A DNA stretch of 64,000 bases, taken from contig JASEVX010000008.1 in the NCBI GenBank assembly GCA_031761405.1, positions 67,889,418 through 67,953,417 on the forward strand, written 5' to 3'. Positions 10,675 to 23,200 of this stretch are shown here, one piece after another. The DNA is from Serripes groenlandicus. Lineage: Eukaryota; Mollusca; Bivalvia; Cardiida; Cardiidae. A program made the position numbers and the translations under genes. The notes below the pieces were generated by a model. It was not told the DNA's origin and ran no database searches. It saw nothing but the letters and a program-made list of their open reading frames with translations. The stretch's first letter is position 1. Every line of letters starts with the position of its first letter.

Positions 10675-10994
10675 ATTACTTTTATTTAATATGTTTTTAT
10701 TGTATATATTTGTGCATTCTTTGTTTTTTACTCTTATTGAAGATTCTTGTTTTTTACTCATTTGTTTACTATGCAGCATTAATTTAATAATTGTTTTGTT
10801 TTTTTCCATTTATAACAAAATGTTTTCAAAGTCACTATTGTTTTTTTCCATTGTCATGACTCCATTCACACCTAAAACCGATCCATTCACACCTATTAAA
10901 ACCGATAATGGGATGACTAAAATTGGGGTCGATTCTTCTGAGTAAAATGGGGTTGATTTCGCGTGGGGTCGATTCTTCTGGCTACCTATTTATG

Positions 10995-12697
10995 CATAGG
11001 GTCATATTTATTTCTTGCATCATACAGTTAGCGTGGGAGTTCCGGATCACTAACGAAACAAATAGTGAATTTAAAAGAAACTTTTGCAGTTTAATGGCAA
11101 AATATCCCACCATTCATCTTATATTTGCAGACTATGCGAAAGTCGTCAGTCCTTCAGTCCTGACTGACACATTTTCAGGCAATAATTGGTTGAACAAAGA
11201 TATATGAAAAATTAGCTTTTGGACTGACAGGTTTCAAAAGATTTCGTGTAGTCTTTATTTGTCGTCTGTCACACATGAACATTTCTGGACTAATTTTTAC
11301 CTGGGTAATTCGGGGAGTTCCGAATCGAGTGTTTTGGATCACATGATTTGTTATTTAATAAAAATAGATTTCTGAATAGTTGCAGTTGATTACATCTTAT
11401 CAAGTGACATTAAACAAATTATAGAGTTAAGTTTAATTCTGATATCATCAGCAGGGTTCTCAAAATGAACAGGCCGCTGGCCTATTTGACCGGTTAAAAA
11501 TGGATTTCGGCCGGTTACAATTTGTCTAGTGACCATAATTAAAATGGCAGATTCAAAATTTCCTACAATAAATAGACTTTCCGATCAACTCAAGTAATAC
11601 ACACTGGTTATAATTTATCGCTAAAAACACAACCACAAAAAATGTAAACAAGCAAAGTATTCTAAACAAGTCAATGTACTATATATAAACGCATGTTTAT
11701 AAAGCGTTTAGAATACTTTGATTATTATCGACAGAACAAATCTTTGCAAGAATGAAGAGATAATGATGTCACTCATCATTACTTCTGGCTAAGATACTTC
11801 AAAACAAAAACTATATGCAGTTTATGATAAATTTACAGAACATTGAAAAAGAAGATCGGCAGATCTATATTATGCCTACACATTGTTCATTACAAACAAG
11901 CTTTTTACATTTATTCAAGCAAGAAAACATTAGAAAGTAGTTTAACTGTGAAATTATATTTAAATATTGCAAAAGATACAATTTGCAGAACAGTGTGCAC
12001 ATCACAGCAATTTTGATATGTTACGCATCAAAAACTGGTCCAAAACTGACAAGTATAATACAGGATGATGCATTAACATCATTTTCTCAAGATGATCTAC
12101 ATTTTCACAAAATCGTTTTCAAAATATTAAAGTAAAAATAGATGAACAAATTCATACCAGTTTTACCGATTTGTATTGTGTAGATACATTTTATAATTGT
12201 CTTTGAATAGTAGACCACGTTTTTTGATAAATATCTCGTGGGTAATTTTACCACTGGCTTATTTTACTTTTAGAGAAAATCAGCATCGATTTTGAAAAGG
12301 AGAAATTGATTTTCAATCGAAATTGATTAAAACATTTAAATATATCAGGTATATGTATTTGTAAACATTGTTTCTATGCAGATTTTCTAAAAAAACAATA
12401 TTCTGATCCGGAACTCACATACTGTACAGGAGCAGTCCCTGTGATTCAACTCTGTTTTGGTGTATTTGGGCAGAGATTTTTGACCGTCCGAAGACGTTTT
12501 TGTCAGAAGGACTGACGACTTTAGCAGGTCTGCGCAGCATTGAGACTGAAACAAATTTACCACGAAGAGCATCTTACTTTTTTTTAGATCAGACAGTTAT
12601 CCATCCCATCGCCAGGGACATCCGTCAATGAATGCAAAATATTTAGATTTACAATACAGCTAGATTTGATATCTTTACCTAACGAGAGAGATATATA
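10995..12697. other. No supported gene, AT-rich
   Basis: Mostly AT-rich. Words gagttccggatca (11037) and aaagtcgtcagtcctt (11143) reappear in inverted orientation near 12403-12415 and 12509-12524. Their order is not that of a simple inverted repeat, so I call no element. Confidence 0.4.
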
Positions 12698-13217
12698 GGA
12701 TCCATCATGAGTTTTCTTTGGAGATCAAGATTTCTTAAATGAGTCTAGAAAAAGACGGTTATTAACCGAGCCTCTTGGCGAGGTTAATAACTCTTTTTCG
12801 AGACGAATTTAAGAAATCTTCTCCAAAGAAAAACGAGTAATGGATTCTTTTTATCACCTAAACAGTGTGTTTTAATGAAAAATATTGACAACATCAAAAC
12901 AAAGACCGAATAACCTATTCTTCATGAGAACTTGTGATTCACCGCATAAAAAAGTAGTCCTCATCATTTTTGAATAAGAAGAAAAAACAACAACAATGTT
13001 TTAAACAATTAAGACTCGTTATTTATTCAAAATAACGTATTATTGCATTTTTCAATGTGTAAAATTTAACAACTTAACAATAAACATAATAAAGATAAGG
13101 GTCAAAATGACGTCATCAGTCAGCGTGTATGACGTGTTTTTGTTATCACACATGTTGGATATCGTTGTTCCGTGATTTGTTCTCAACTTGAAAATAAGGG
13201 TATTTATGTGATAAAAC
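12698..13217 (+). mobile_element. Foldback element copy 1
   Basis: A long hairpin (12698-12848) has ~70-base arms: left ttttctttggagatcaagat and right aagaaatcttctccaaagaa, with a gcctcttggcgagg centre. It is followed by gattctttttatcacctaa, a segment with atgacgtcatcagtcagcgt, and an end with tttatgtgataaaac. The copy at 39647-40182 has the same order: AGGATC start, hairpin with a gcgaggctc-type centre, gattctttttatcac, a tgacgtca region and an atgtgataa end. The arm sequences differ greatly between the two copies while the architecture is kept. Confidence 0.6.
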
Positions 13218-13659
13218 AAATTCTTACCTAAAGCAAAGTAACTCGTAGCTAAGTTCTAGGAATCCTAAGTTCTACTGTAAACAAAAAAGTTGTTGTCGCT
13301 ATCTCGGGAACCAGCTTGATTTGGACGGATGTGACGTCGGCCGGATATGAATAAATGTCGGTCATGGTTCCCTGCTTTGTTGTATGTAATTTCATTTTGA
13401 TTTCATGAGCTGGGCCTAGTAACTTTGCACCCAATTTTTTTCCATACTTGCCCTAATTAAGGTTAAACCTTTAAATTTGCAAGACTTGCAAAGCAGGTTT
13501 TTTGCTCTGCAAGAAACGAGCTCGTTATCAATTGTTAAGCTTTTCCCGCAAACAACAAATCTGCAGGAGATAAGTTTTAATACATGTAGCACAAATCTCT
13601 ATAGCACAAATGGTAGACCATCTCTGTAAATGAATGTGTAATTAGTGAATAGAATTGAG
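13218..13659. other. No gene seen
   Basis: No supported gene or repeat. A short open frame on the minus strand near 13249-13434 has no recognisable content. Confidence 0.45.
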
Positions 13660-13716
13660 ATCAAAATCACAAAGTTTTCCTAAATTTCGTCTGCTGCGGA
13701 TGCGTCGAATTGCGGA
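13660..13716 (+). mobile_element. Right-half remnant of the palindromic MITE
   Basis: The text aaaatcacaaagttttcct and cgtctgctgcggatgcgtcg matches the right arm of the MITE family (ccacaatgttttcaa ... cgtctgctgcagatgcgtc). The expected terminal segment is replaced by the start of the 16-bp array. Confidence 0.6.
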
Positions 13717-13732
13717 ATGACCAGGGACGTAG

Positions 13733-14709
13733 ATAATAGGGACGTAGATAAGAGGGACGTAGATAAGAGGGACGTAGTTATAAGAGGGACGTAGATAAGA
13801 GGGACGTAGTTATAAGAGGGACGTAGATAAGAGGGACGTAGATAAGAGGGACGTAGTTATAAGAGGGACGTAGATAAGAGGGACGTAGATAAGAGGTACG
13901 TAGATAAGAGGGACGTAGTTATAAGAGGGACGTAGATAAGAGGGACGTAGATAAGAGGGACGTAGATAAGAGGGACGTAGATAAGAGGGACGTAGATAAG
14001 AGGGACGTAGTTATAAGAGGGACGTAGACAAGAGGGACGTAGATAAGAGGGACGTAGATAAGAGGGACGTAGATAAGAGGGACGTAGTTATAAGAGGGAC
14101 GTAGATAAGAGGAACGTAGATAAGAGGGACGTAGTTATAAGAGGGACGTAGATAAGAGGGACGTAGATAAGAGGGACGTAGATAAGAGGGACGTAGATAA
14201 GAGGGACGTAGATAAGAGGGACGTAGATAAGAGGGACGTAGATAAGAGGGACGTAGATAAGAGGGACGTAGATAAGAGGGACGTAGATAAGAGGGACGTA
14301 GATAAGAGGGACGTAGATAAGAGGGACGTAGATAAGAGGGACGTAGATAAGAGGGACGTAGATAAGAGGGACGTAGATAAGAGGGACGTAGTTATAAGAG
14401 GGACGTAGATAAGAGGAACGTAGATAAGAGGGACGTAGTTATAAGAGGGACGTAGATAAGAGGGACGTAGATAAGAGGGACGTAGATAAGAGGGGACGTA
14501 GATAAGAGGGACGTAGATAAGAGGGACGTAGATAAGAGGGACGTAGATAAGAGGGACGTAGATAAGAGGGACGTAGATAAGAGGGACGTAGATAACAGGG
14601 ACGTAGTTATAAGAGGGACGTAGATAAGAGGGACGTAGATAACAGGGACGTAGATAAGAGGGACGTAGATAAGAGGGACGTTGATAACAGGGACGTAGAT
14701 AAGAGGGAT
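13733..14709. repeat. 16-bp minisatellite with 18-bp variant
   Basis: About 60 units of gggacgtagataagag, interspersed with an 18-bp form containing gtagttataagag, plus a few aac/agg variants. It starts within ~20 bp of the MITE remnant. The unit resembles the MITE terminus (gcgtctgtatgaggga type), which may be its source. Confidence 0.95.
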
Positions 14710-15232
14710 AAGTAACTCAATCATATACTAAAATATCACCCGTGCCGACATTTGTAGCAAGTAAAACTCAAAAACTATTTAAGACAGGTTTTGATAATAT
14801 GTTATCCTTATGAAAAATGTCAGTCTATTAATTTTTGGAAAAAATAATATAATTCAGAAATCCCAATATCTGAGTCTTTTAAACCAATCATTGTTCAAAA
14901 TACAAAGAAATTCCTGTATAGATTTATAAATTTAATTTTTGGCACTATCGACATGAAAGGTTCCATGAATGTAATGGTTAGCACTCAGGACTCGGGTCAT
15001 CTCGGTGGAACCTGAAGCTATTTGGTTTTCATTGCAAAATATTTAAATTACTGGCTAAATATATATTTGAAAAATCCAAGGTTTAACATTGTATCGAGTT
15101 AACATAAAATCTACTGAACTATAATTTACTAGGAAATCGTTATAATACATATGCTGCTGAGAGCGGGTTGACCCTCTTTTCAACTGAAGTAGAAATTCTG
15201 AGGGGTGTCCCACTGTTTGGTGGATACGTATG
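14710..15232. other. No gene seen
   Basis: AT-rich spacer between two arrays with no coding, RNA or repeat signal. Confidence 0.5.
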
Positions 15233-17290
15233 TCAACAACCTTTATTTAACAGTACATAGTCAATAACCTTTATTTGACAGTACATAGTCAATAACCTTT
15301 ATTTCACAGTACATAGTCAATAACCTTTATTTCATAGTACATAGTCAATAACCTTTATTTCATAGTACATAGTCAATAACCTTTATTTAACAGTACATAG
15401 TCAATAACCTTTATTTCATAGTACATAGCCAATAACCTTTAGTTCATAGTACATAGTCAATAACCTTTATTTCACAGTACATAGTCAATAACCTTTATTT
15501 AACAGTACATAGTCAATAACCTTTATTTCATAGTACATAGTCAATAACCTTTATTTCATAGTACATAGTCAATAACCTTTATTTCATAGTACATAGTCAA
15601 TAACCTTTATTTAACAGTACATAGTCAATAACCTTTATTTCATAGTACATAGTCAATAACCTTTATTTCACAGTACATGTTCAATAACCTTTATTTCACA
15701 GTATATAGTCAATAACCTTTATTTCACAGTACATGATCAACAACCTTTAATTCACATTACATAGTCAATAACCTTTATTTCACAGTACATGTTCAATAAC
15801 CTTTATTTCACAGTATATAGTCAATAACCTTTATTTCACAGTACATGATCAACAACCTTTAATTCACATTACATAGTCAAAAACCTTTATTTCACGGTAC
15901 ATGTTCAATAACCTATATTTCACAGTACAAAGTCAAAGACCTTTAATTCACATTACATAGTCAAAAACCTTTATTTCACAGTACATGTTCAATAACCTTT
16001 ATTTCACAGTACATAGTCAATAAACTTTATTTCACAGTAAATAATCAATAACCTTTATATCACAGTACATAGTCAACAAACTTTATTTCAAAGTACATAG
16101 TCAAAAAGCTTGATTTCACAGTACAGAGTTAACAACCTTTATTTCACAGTACATAGTCAACAACCTTTATATCATAGTACATAGTCAACAACATTTATTT
16201 CACAGTACATGTTCAATAACCTTATTTCACAGTACATAGTCAATAAACTTTATTTCACCGTACATAGTCAATAACCTTTATTATACCGTACATAGTCAAC
16301 AACCTCTATTTCACAGTACATAGTCAACAACCTTTATATCACAGTACATAGTCAACAACCTTTATATCACAGTACATAGTCAACAACATTTATATCACGG
16401 TACATGTTCAATAACCTTATTTCACGGTACATAGTCAATAACCTTTATTTGACAGTACATAGTCAAAAACCTTTATTTCACAGTACATAGTCAACAACCT
16501 TTATTTAACAGTAGATAGTCAATAACCTTTATTTCACAGTACATAATCAATAACCTTTATTTTACAGTACATAGTCAACAAACTTTATTTCACAGTACAT
16601 AGTCAACAACCTTTATTTCACAGCACAAAGTCAAAAACCTTTATATCAAAGTACATAGTCAAAAACATTTATATCACAGTACATAGTCCATACTCTTTAT
16701 ATCATAGTATATAACCTTTATTTCACAGCACAAAGTCAACAACCTTTATATCATAGTACATAGTCAACAGCATTTATATCACAGTACATAGTCAATAATC
16801 TTTATATCACAGTACATAGTCAATAAACTTTATTTCATAGTACATAGTCAATAACCTTTATTTCACAGTACATAGTCAATAACCTTTATTTCACAGTACA
16901 TAGTCAACAACATTTATATCACAGTACATAGTCAATAACCTTTATTTTACAGTACATAGTCAACAACATGTATATCACAGTACATGGTCAATAACCTTTA
17001 TATCATAGTACATAGTCAACAACATTTATATCATAGTACATAGTCAACAACATTTATATCACAGTACATGGTCAATAACCTTTATTACACGGTACATAGT
17101 CAATAACCTTTATTTCACCGTACATGGTCAATAACCTTTATTTCACCGTGCATAGTTAACAACATTTATATCACAGTACATAGTCAATAACCTTTATGTC
17201 ATAGTACATAGTCAATAACCTTTATGTCATAGTACATAGTCAATAACCTTTATTTCACAGTACATAGTCAATATTATTTATTTCATAGTA
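15233..17290. repeat. 28-bp minisatellite
   Basis: More than 70 units of ctttatttcacagtacatag + tcaataac. The first ~400 bp are homogeneous; the rest contains many variants (tatatc for tatttc, acatgttca, aacaaca). It abuts the 46-bp satellite at about 17291 without spacer (tagtacattaacctataccc). There are no unique spacers between units. Confidence 0.95.
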
Positions 17291-20200
17291 CATTAACCTA
17301 TACCCATGACCCGAGTGAATGGTCTCTTGTCCTATACCCATACTTTCAGTAATAGTAATGACTCGAGTGTATGGTCTCTTATACTATATCCATACTTACA
17401 GTAATGACTCGAGTGAAAGGTCGCTTAACCTATACCCATACTAACAGTAATGGCTCGAGTGAATGGTCCCTTATCCTAAACCCATACTTACAGTAATGAT
17501 TCGAGTGAATGGTCCCTTATCCTATACCCATACTAACAGTAATGACTCTAGTGAATGGTGACTGTATATACCCATACTTACAGTAATGACTCGAGTGAAT
17601 GGTCCCTTATCCTATACCCATACTAACAGTAATGACTCGAGTGAATGGTCCCTAATCTTATACCCATACTGACAGTAATAACTCGAGTGAGTGGTCCCTT
17701 ATCTTATACCCATACTTACAGTAATGAATAGAGTGAATAGTCCCTTATCCTAAACCCATTCTAACAGTAATGACTCGAGTGAATAGTCCCTTATCCTATA
17801 CCCATGCTATCAGTAATGACTCTAGTGAATGGTCACTGTATATACCCATACTTACAGTAATGACTCGAGTGAATGGTCCCTTATCTTATACCCATACTAA
17901 CAGTAATGACTCGAGTGAATGGTCACTGTATATACCCATACTTACAGTAATGACTCGAGTGAATGTCACTGTATATACCCATACTTACAGTAATGACTCT
18001 AGTGAATGGTCACTGTATATACCCATACTTACAGTAATGACTCGAGTGAATAGTCCCTTATCTTATACCCATACTAACAGTAATGACTCGAGTGAATAGT
18101 CCCTTATCCTATACCCACACTGACAGTAATGACTCGAGTGAATGGTCCCTTATCTTATACCCATACTAACAGTAATGACTCGAGTGAATTGTCCCTAATC
18201 TTATACCCATACTGACAGTAATGACTCGAGTGAATGGTCCCTTATCTTATACCCATACTAACAGTAATGACTCGAGTGAATAGTCCCTTATCCTATACCC
18301 ACACTGACAGTTATGACTCGAGTGAACGGTCCATTATCTTATACCCATACTGACAGTAATAACTCGAGTGAGTGGTCCCTTATCCTATACCCATACTGAC
18401 AGTAATGACTCGAGTGAATGGTCCCTTATCCTTTACCCATACTGACAGTAATGACTCGAGTGAATGGTCCCTAATCTTATACCCATACTGACAGTAATAA
18501 CTCGAGTGAGTGGTCCCTTATCCTATACCCATACTGACAGTAATGACTCGAGTGAATGGTCACTGTATATACCCATAATAACAGTAATGACTCGAGTGAA
18601 TGGTCCCTTATCTTATACCCATACTAACAGTAATGACTCGAGTGAATAGTCCCTTATCCTATACCCACACTGAAAGTAATGACTCGAGTGAATGGTCACT
18701 GTATATACCCATACTAACAGTAATGACTCGAGTGAATGGTCCCTTATCCTATACCCATTCTAACAGTAATGACTCTAGTGAATTGTCCCTTATCCTATAC
18801 CCACACTGACAGTAATGACTCGAGTGAATGGTGACTGTATATACCCATTCTAACAGTAATGACTCGAGTGAATGTTCCCTTATCCTATATCCATAATAAC
18901 AGTAATGACTCAAGTGAATGGTCACTGTATATACCCATACTCACAGTAATGACTCGAGTGAATGGTCACTGTGTATACCCATACTCACAGTAATGACTCG
19001 AGTGAATGGTCTCTAATCCTAAACCCATACTTACAGTAATGACTCGAGTAAATGGTCCCTTGTCCTATACCCATACTTACAGTAATGACTCGAGTGAATG
19101 GTCCCTTTTCCTATACCCATACTTACAGTGATGACTCGAGTGAATGTTCACTGTATATACCCATACTAACAGTAATGACTCGAGTGAATGGTCACTGTGT
19201 ATACCCATACTCACAGTAATGACTCGAGTGAATGGTCACTGTATATACCCATACTAACAGTAATGACTCGAGTGAATGGTCACTGTATATACCCATACTA
19301 ACAGTAATGACTCGAGTGAATGGTCACTGTATATACCCATACTAACAGTAATGACTCGAGTGAATGGTCACTGTGTATACCTATACTCACAGTAATGACT
19401 CGAGTGAATGGTCACTGTATATACCCATACTAACAGTAATGACTCGAGTGAATGGTCACTGTATATACCCATACTCACAGTAATGACTCGAGTGAATGGT
19501 CACTGTATATACCCATACTAACAGTAATGACTCGAGTGAATGGTCACTGTGTATACCCATACTCACAGTAATGACTCGAGTGAATGGTCTCTAATCCTAA
19601 ACCCATACTTACAGTAATGACTCGAGTGAATGGTCCCTTGTCCTATACCCATACTGACAGTAATGACTCGAGTGAAAGGTCCCTTAACCTATACCCATAC
19701 TAACAGTAATGACTCGAGTGAATGGTCCCTTGTCCTATACCCATACTAACAGTAATGACTTGGGTGAATGGTCCCTTGTCCTATACCCATACTAACAGTA
19801 ATGACTCGAGTTTAAGGTCCCTTAACCTATACCCATACTAACAGTAATGACTCGAGTGAATGGTCCCTTGTCCTATACCCATACTAATAGTAATGACTTG
19901 GGTGAATGGTCCCTTGTCCTATACCCATACTAACAGTAATGACTACAGTGAAAGGTCCCTTAACCTATACCCATACTAACAGTAATGACTCGAGTGAATG
20001 GTCCCTTGTCCTATACCCATACTAACAGTAATGACTTGGGTGAATGGTCCCTTGTCCTATACCCATACTAACAGTAATGACTCGAGTAAATGGTCTCTTA
20101 TCCTATACCCATACTTACAGTAATGACTCGAGTGAATGGTTCCTTATCCTATACCCATACTTACAGTAATGACTCGAGTGAATGGTCCCTTATCCTATAC

Positions 20201-23200
20201 CCATACTAACAGTGATGACTCGAGTGAATGGTCACTGTATATACCCATACTCACAGTAATGACTCGAGTGAATGGTCTCTAATCCTAAACCCATACTTAC
20301 AGTAATGACTCGAGTGAATGGTCCCTTATCCTATACCCATACTTACAGTAATGACTCGAGTGAATGGTCCCTTATCCTATACCCATACTTACAGTAATGA
20401 CTCGAGTGAATGGTCCCTTATCCTATACCCATACTAACAGTAATGACTCGAGTGAATGGTCACTGTGTATACCCATACTCACAGTAATGACTCGAGTGAA
20501 TGGTCTCTAATCCTAAACACATACTTACAGTAATGACTCGAGTGAATGGTCCCTTGTCCTATACCCATACTTACAGTAATGACTCGAGTGAATGGTCCCT
20601 TATCCTATACCCATACTTACAGTAATGACTCGAGTGAATGGTCTCTTATCCTATACCCATACTTACAGTAATGACTCGAGTGAATGGTCCCTTATCCTAT
20701 ACCCATACTTACAGTGATGACTCGAGTGAATGGTCACTGTATATACCCATACTAACAGTAATGACTCGAGTGAATGGTCACTGTATATACCCATACTAAC
20801 AGTAATGACTCGAGTGAATGGTCACTGTATATACCCATACTCACAGTAATGACTAGAATGAATGGTCTCTAATCCTAAACCCATACTTACAGTAATGACT
20901 CGAGTGAATGGTCCCTTGTCCTATACCCATACTTACAGTAATGACTCGAGTGAATGGTCCCTTAACCTATACCCATACTTACAGTAATGACTCGAGTGAA
21001 TGGTCCCTTATCCTATACCCATACTAACAGTGATGACTCGAGTGAATGGTCACTGTATATACCCATACTAACAGTGATGACTCGAGTGAATGGTCACTGT
21101 ATATACCCATACTAACAGTGATGACTCGAGTGAATGGTCACTGTATATACCCATACTAACAGTGATGACTCGAGTGAATGGTCACTGTATATACCCATAC
21201 TAACAGTGATGACTCGAGTGAATGGTCACTGTATATACCCATACTAACAGTAATGACTCGAGTGAATGGTCACTGTATATACCCATACTTACAGTAATGA
21301 CTCGAGTGAATGGTCACTGTATATACCCATACTAACAGTAATGACTCGAGTGAATGGTCACTGTGTATACCCATACTCACAGTAATGACTCGAATGAATG
21401 GTCTCTAATCCTAAACCCATACTTACAATAATGACTCGAGTGAATGGTCCCTTGTCCTATACCCATACTTACAGTAATGACTCGAGTGAATGGTCCCTTG
21501 TCCTATACCCATACTAACAGTAATGACTCGAGTGAAAGGTCCCTTAACCTATACCCATACTAACAGTAATGACTCGAGTGAATGGTCCCTTGTCCTATAC
21601 CCATACTAACAGTAATGACTTGGGTGAATGTTCCCTTGTCCTATACCCAAACTAACAGTTATGACTCGAGTGAAAGGTCCCTTAACCTATACCCATACTT
21701 ACAGTAATGACTCGAGTGAATGGTCCCTTGTCCTATACCCATACTAATAGTAATGACTTGGGTGAATGGTCCCTTGTCCTATACCCATACTAACAGTAAT
21801 GACTCGAGTGAAAGGTCCCTTAACCTATACCCATACTAACAGTAATGACTCGAGTGAATGGTCCCTTGTCCTATACCCATACTAACAGTAATGACTCGAG
21901 TGAAAGGTCCCTTAACCTATACCCATACTAATAGTAATGACTCGAGTGAATGGTCCCTTTTCCTATACCCATACTAACAGTAATGACTCAAGTGAATGGT
22001 CACTGTGTATACCCATACTCACAGTAATGACTCGAGTGAATGGTCTCTAATCCTAAACCCATACTTACAGTAATGACTCGAGTGAATGGTCCCTTGTCCT
22101 ATACCCATACTTACAGTAATGACTCGAGTGAATGGTCCCTTATCCTATACCTTTACTTACAGTAATGACTCGAGTGAATGGTCTCTTATCCTATACCCAT
22201 ACTTACAGTAATGACTCGAGTGAATGGTCCCTCATCCAATACCTTTACTTACAGTAATGACCCGAGTGAATGGTCTCTTATCCTATACCCATACTTACAG
22301 TAATGACTCGAGTGAATGGTCCCTTAACCTATACCCATACTAACAGTAATGACTCGAGTGAATGGTCACTGTGTATACCCATACTCACAGTAATGACTCG
22401 AATGAATGGTCTCTAATCCTAAACCCATACTTACAGTAATGACTCGAGTGAATGGTCCCTTGTCCTATACCCATACTTACAGTAATGACTCGAGTGAATG
22501 GTCCCTTGTCCTATACCCATACTAACAGTAATGACTCGAGTGAATGGTCCCTTGTCCTATACCCATACTAACAGTTATGACTCGAGTGAATGGTCCCTTG
22601 TCCTATACCCATACTAACAGTAATGACTTTTGTGAATGGTCCCTTGTCCTATACCCATACTAACAGTAATGACTCGAGTGAAAGGTCCCTTGTCCTATAC
22701 CCATACTAACAGTAATGACTCGAGTGAATGGTCCCTTGTCCTATACCCATACTAACAGTAATGACTCTAGTGAAAGGTCCCTTAACCTATACCCATACTA
22801 ACAGTAATGACTCGAGTGAATGGTCCCTTGTCCTATACCCATACTAACAGTAATGACTTTTGTGAATGGTCCCTTGTCCTATACCCATACTAACAGTTAT
22901 GACTCGAGTGAAAGGTCCCTTGTCCTATACCCATACTAACAGTAATGACTCGAGTGAATGGTCCCTTGTCCTATACCCATACTAACAGTAATGACTTGGG
23001 TGAATGGTCCCTTGTCCTATACCCATACTAACAGTAATGACTCAAGTGAATGGTCCCTTGTCCTATACCCATACTAACAGTAATGACTCGAGTGAAAGGT
23101 CCCTTATCCTATACCCATACTAACAGTAATGACTCGAGTGAATGGTCTCTTATCCTATACCCATACTAACAGTAATGACTCGAGTGAATGGTCCCTTGTC

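Larger units (their letters stand above)
9488..10986. mobile_element. DNA transposon-like element, ~110-bp TIRs, 8-bp TSD
   Basis: The left end (ggctgccagaagaatcaacc...) and the reverse complement of the right end (ggtagccagaagaatcgacc...) match over about 110 bp with few mismatches. Shared inner text includes cacgcgaaatcaacccc and aataggtgtgaatggat. Identical 8-bp direct repeats TATTTATG flank it (9480-9487 and 10987-10994), consistent with a target-site duplication. Inside are ttaacattg-type repeats, a 22-bp array, a 73-bp tandem array and a GC-richer open segment (10384-10674). Eight-base TSDs with GG-starting ends occur in Merlin- and Mutator-like groups; I cannot assign a superfamily because I do not recognise the coding part. 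Confidence 0.75.

Noticed and set aside
11037..12524. Large inverted-repeat element
   Set aside because: Two inverted shared words exist, but their order is not that of terminal inverted repeats and no flanking duplication was found.
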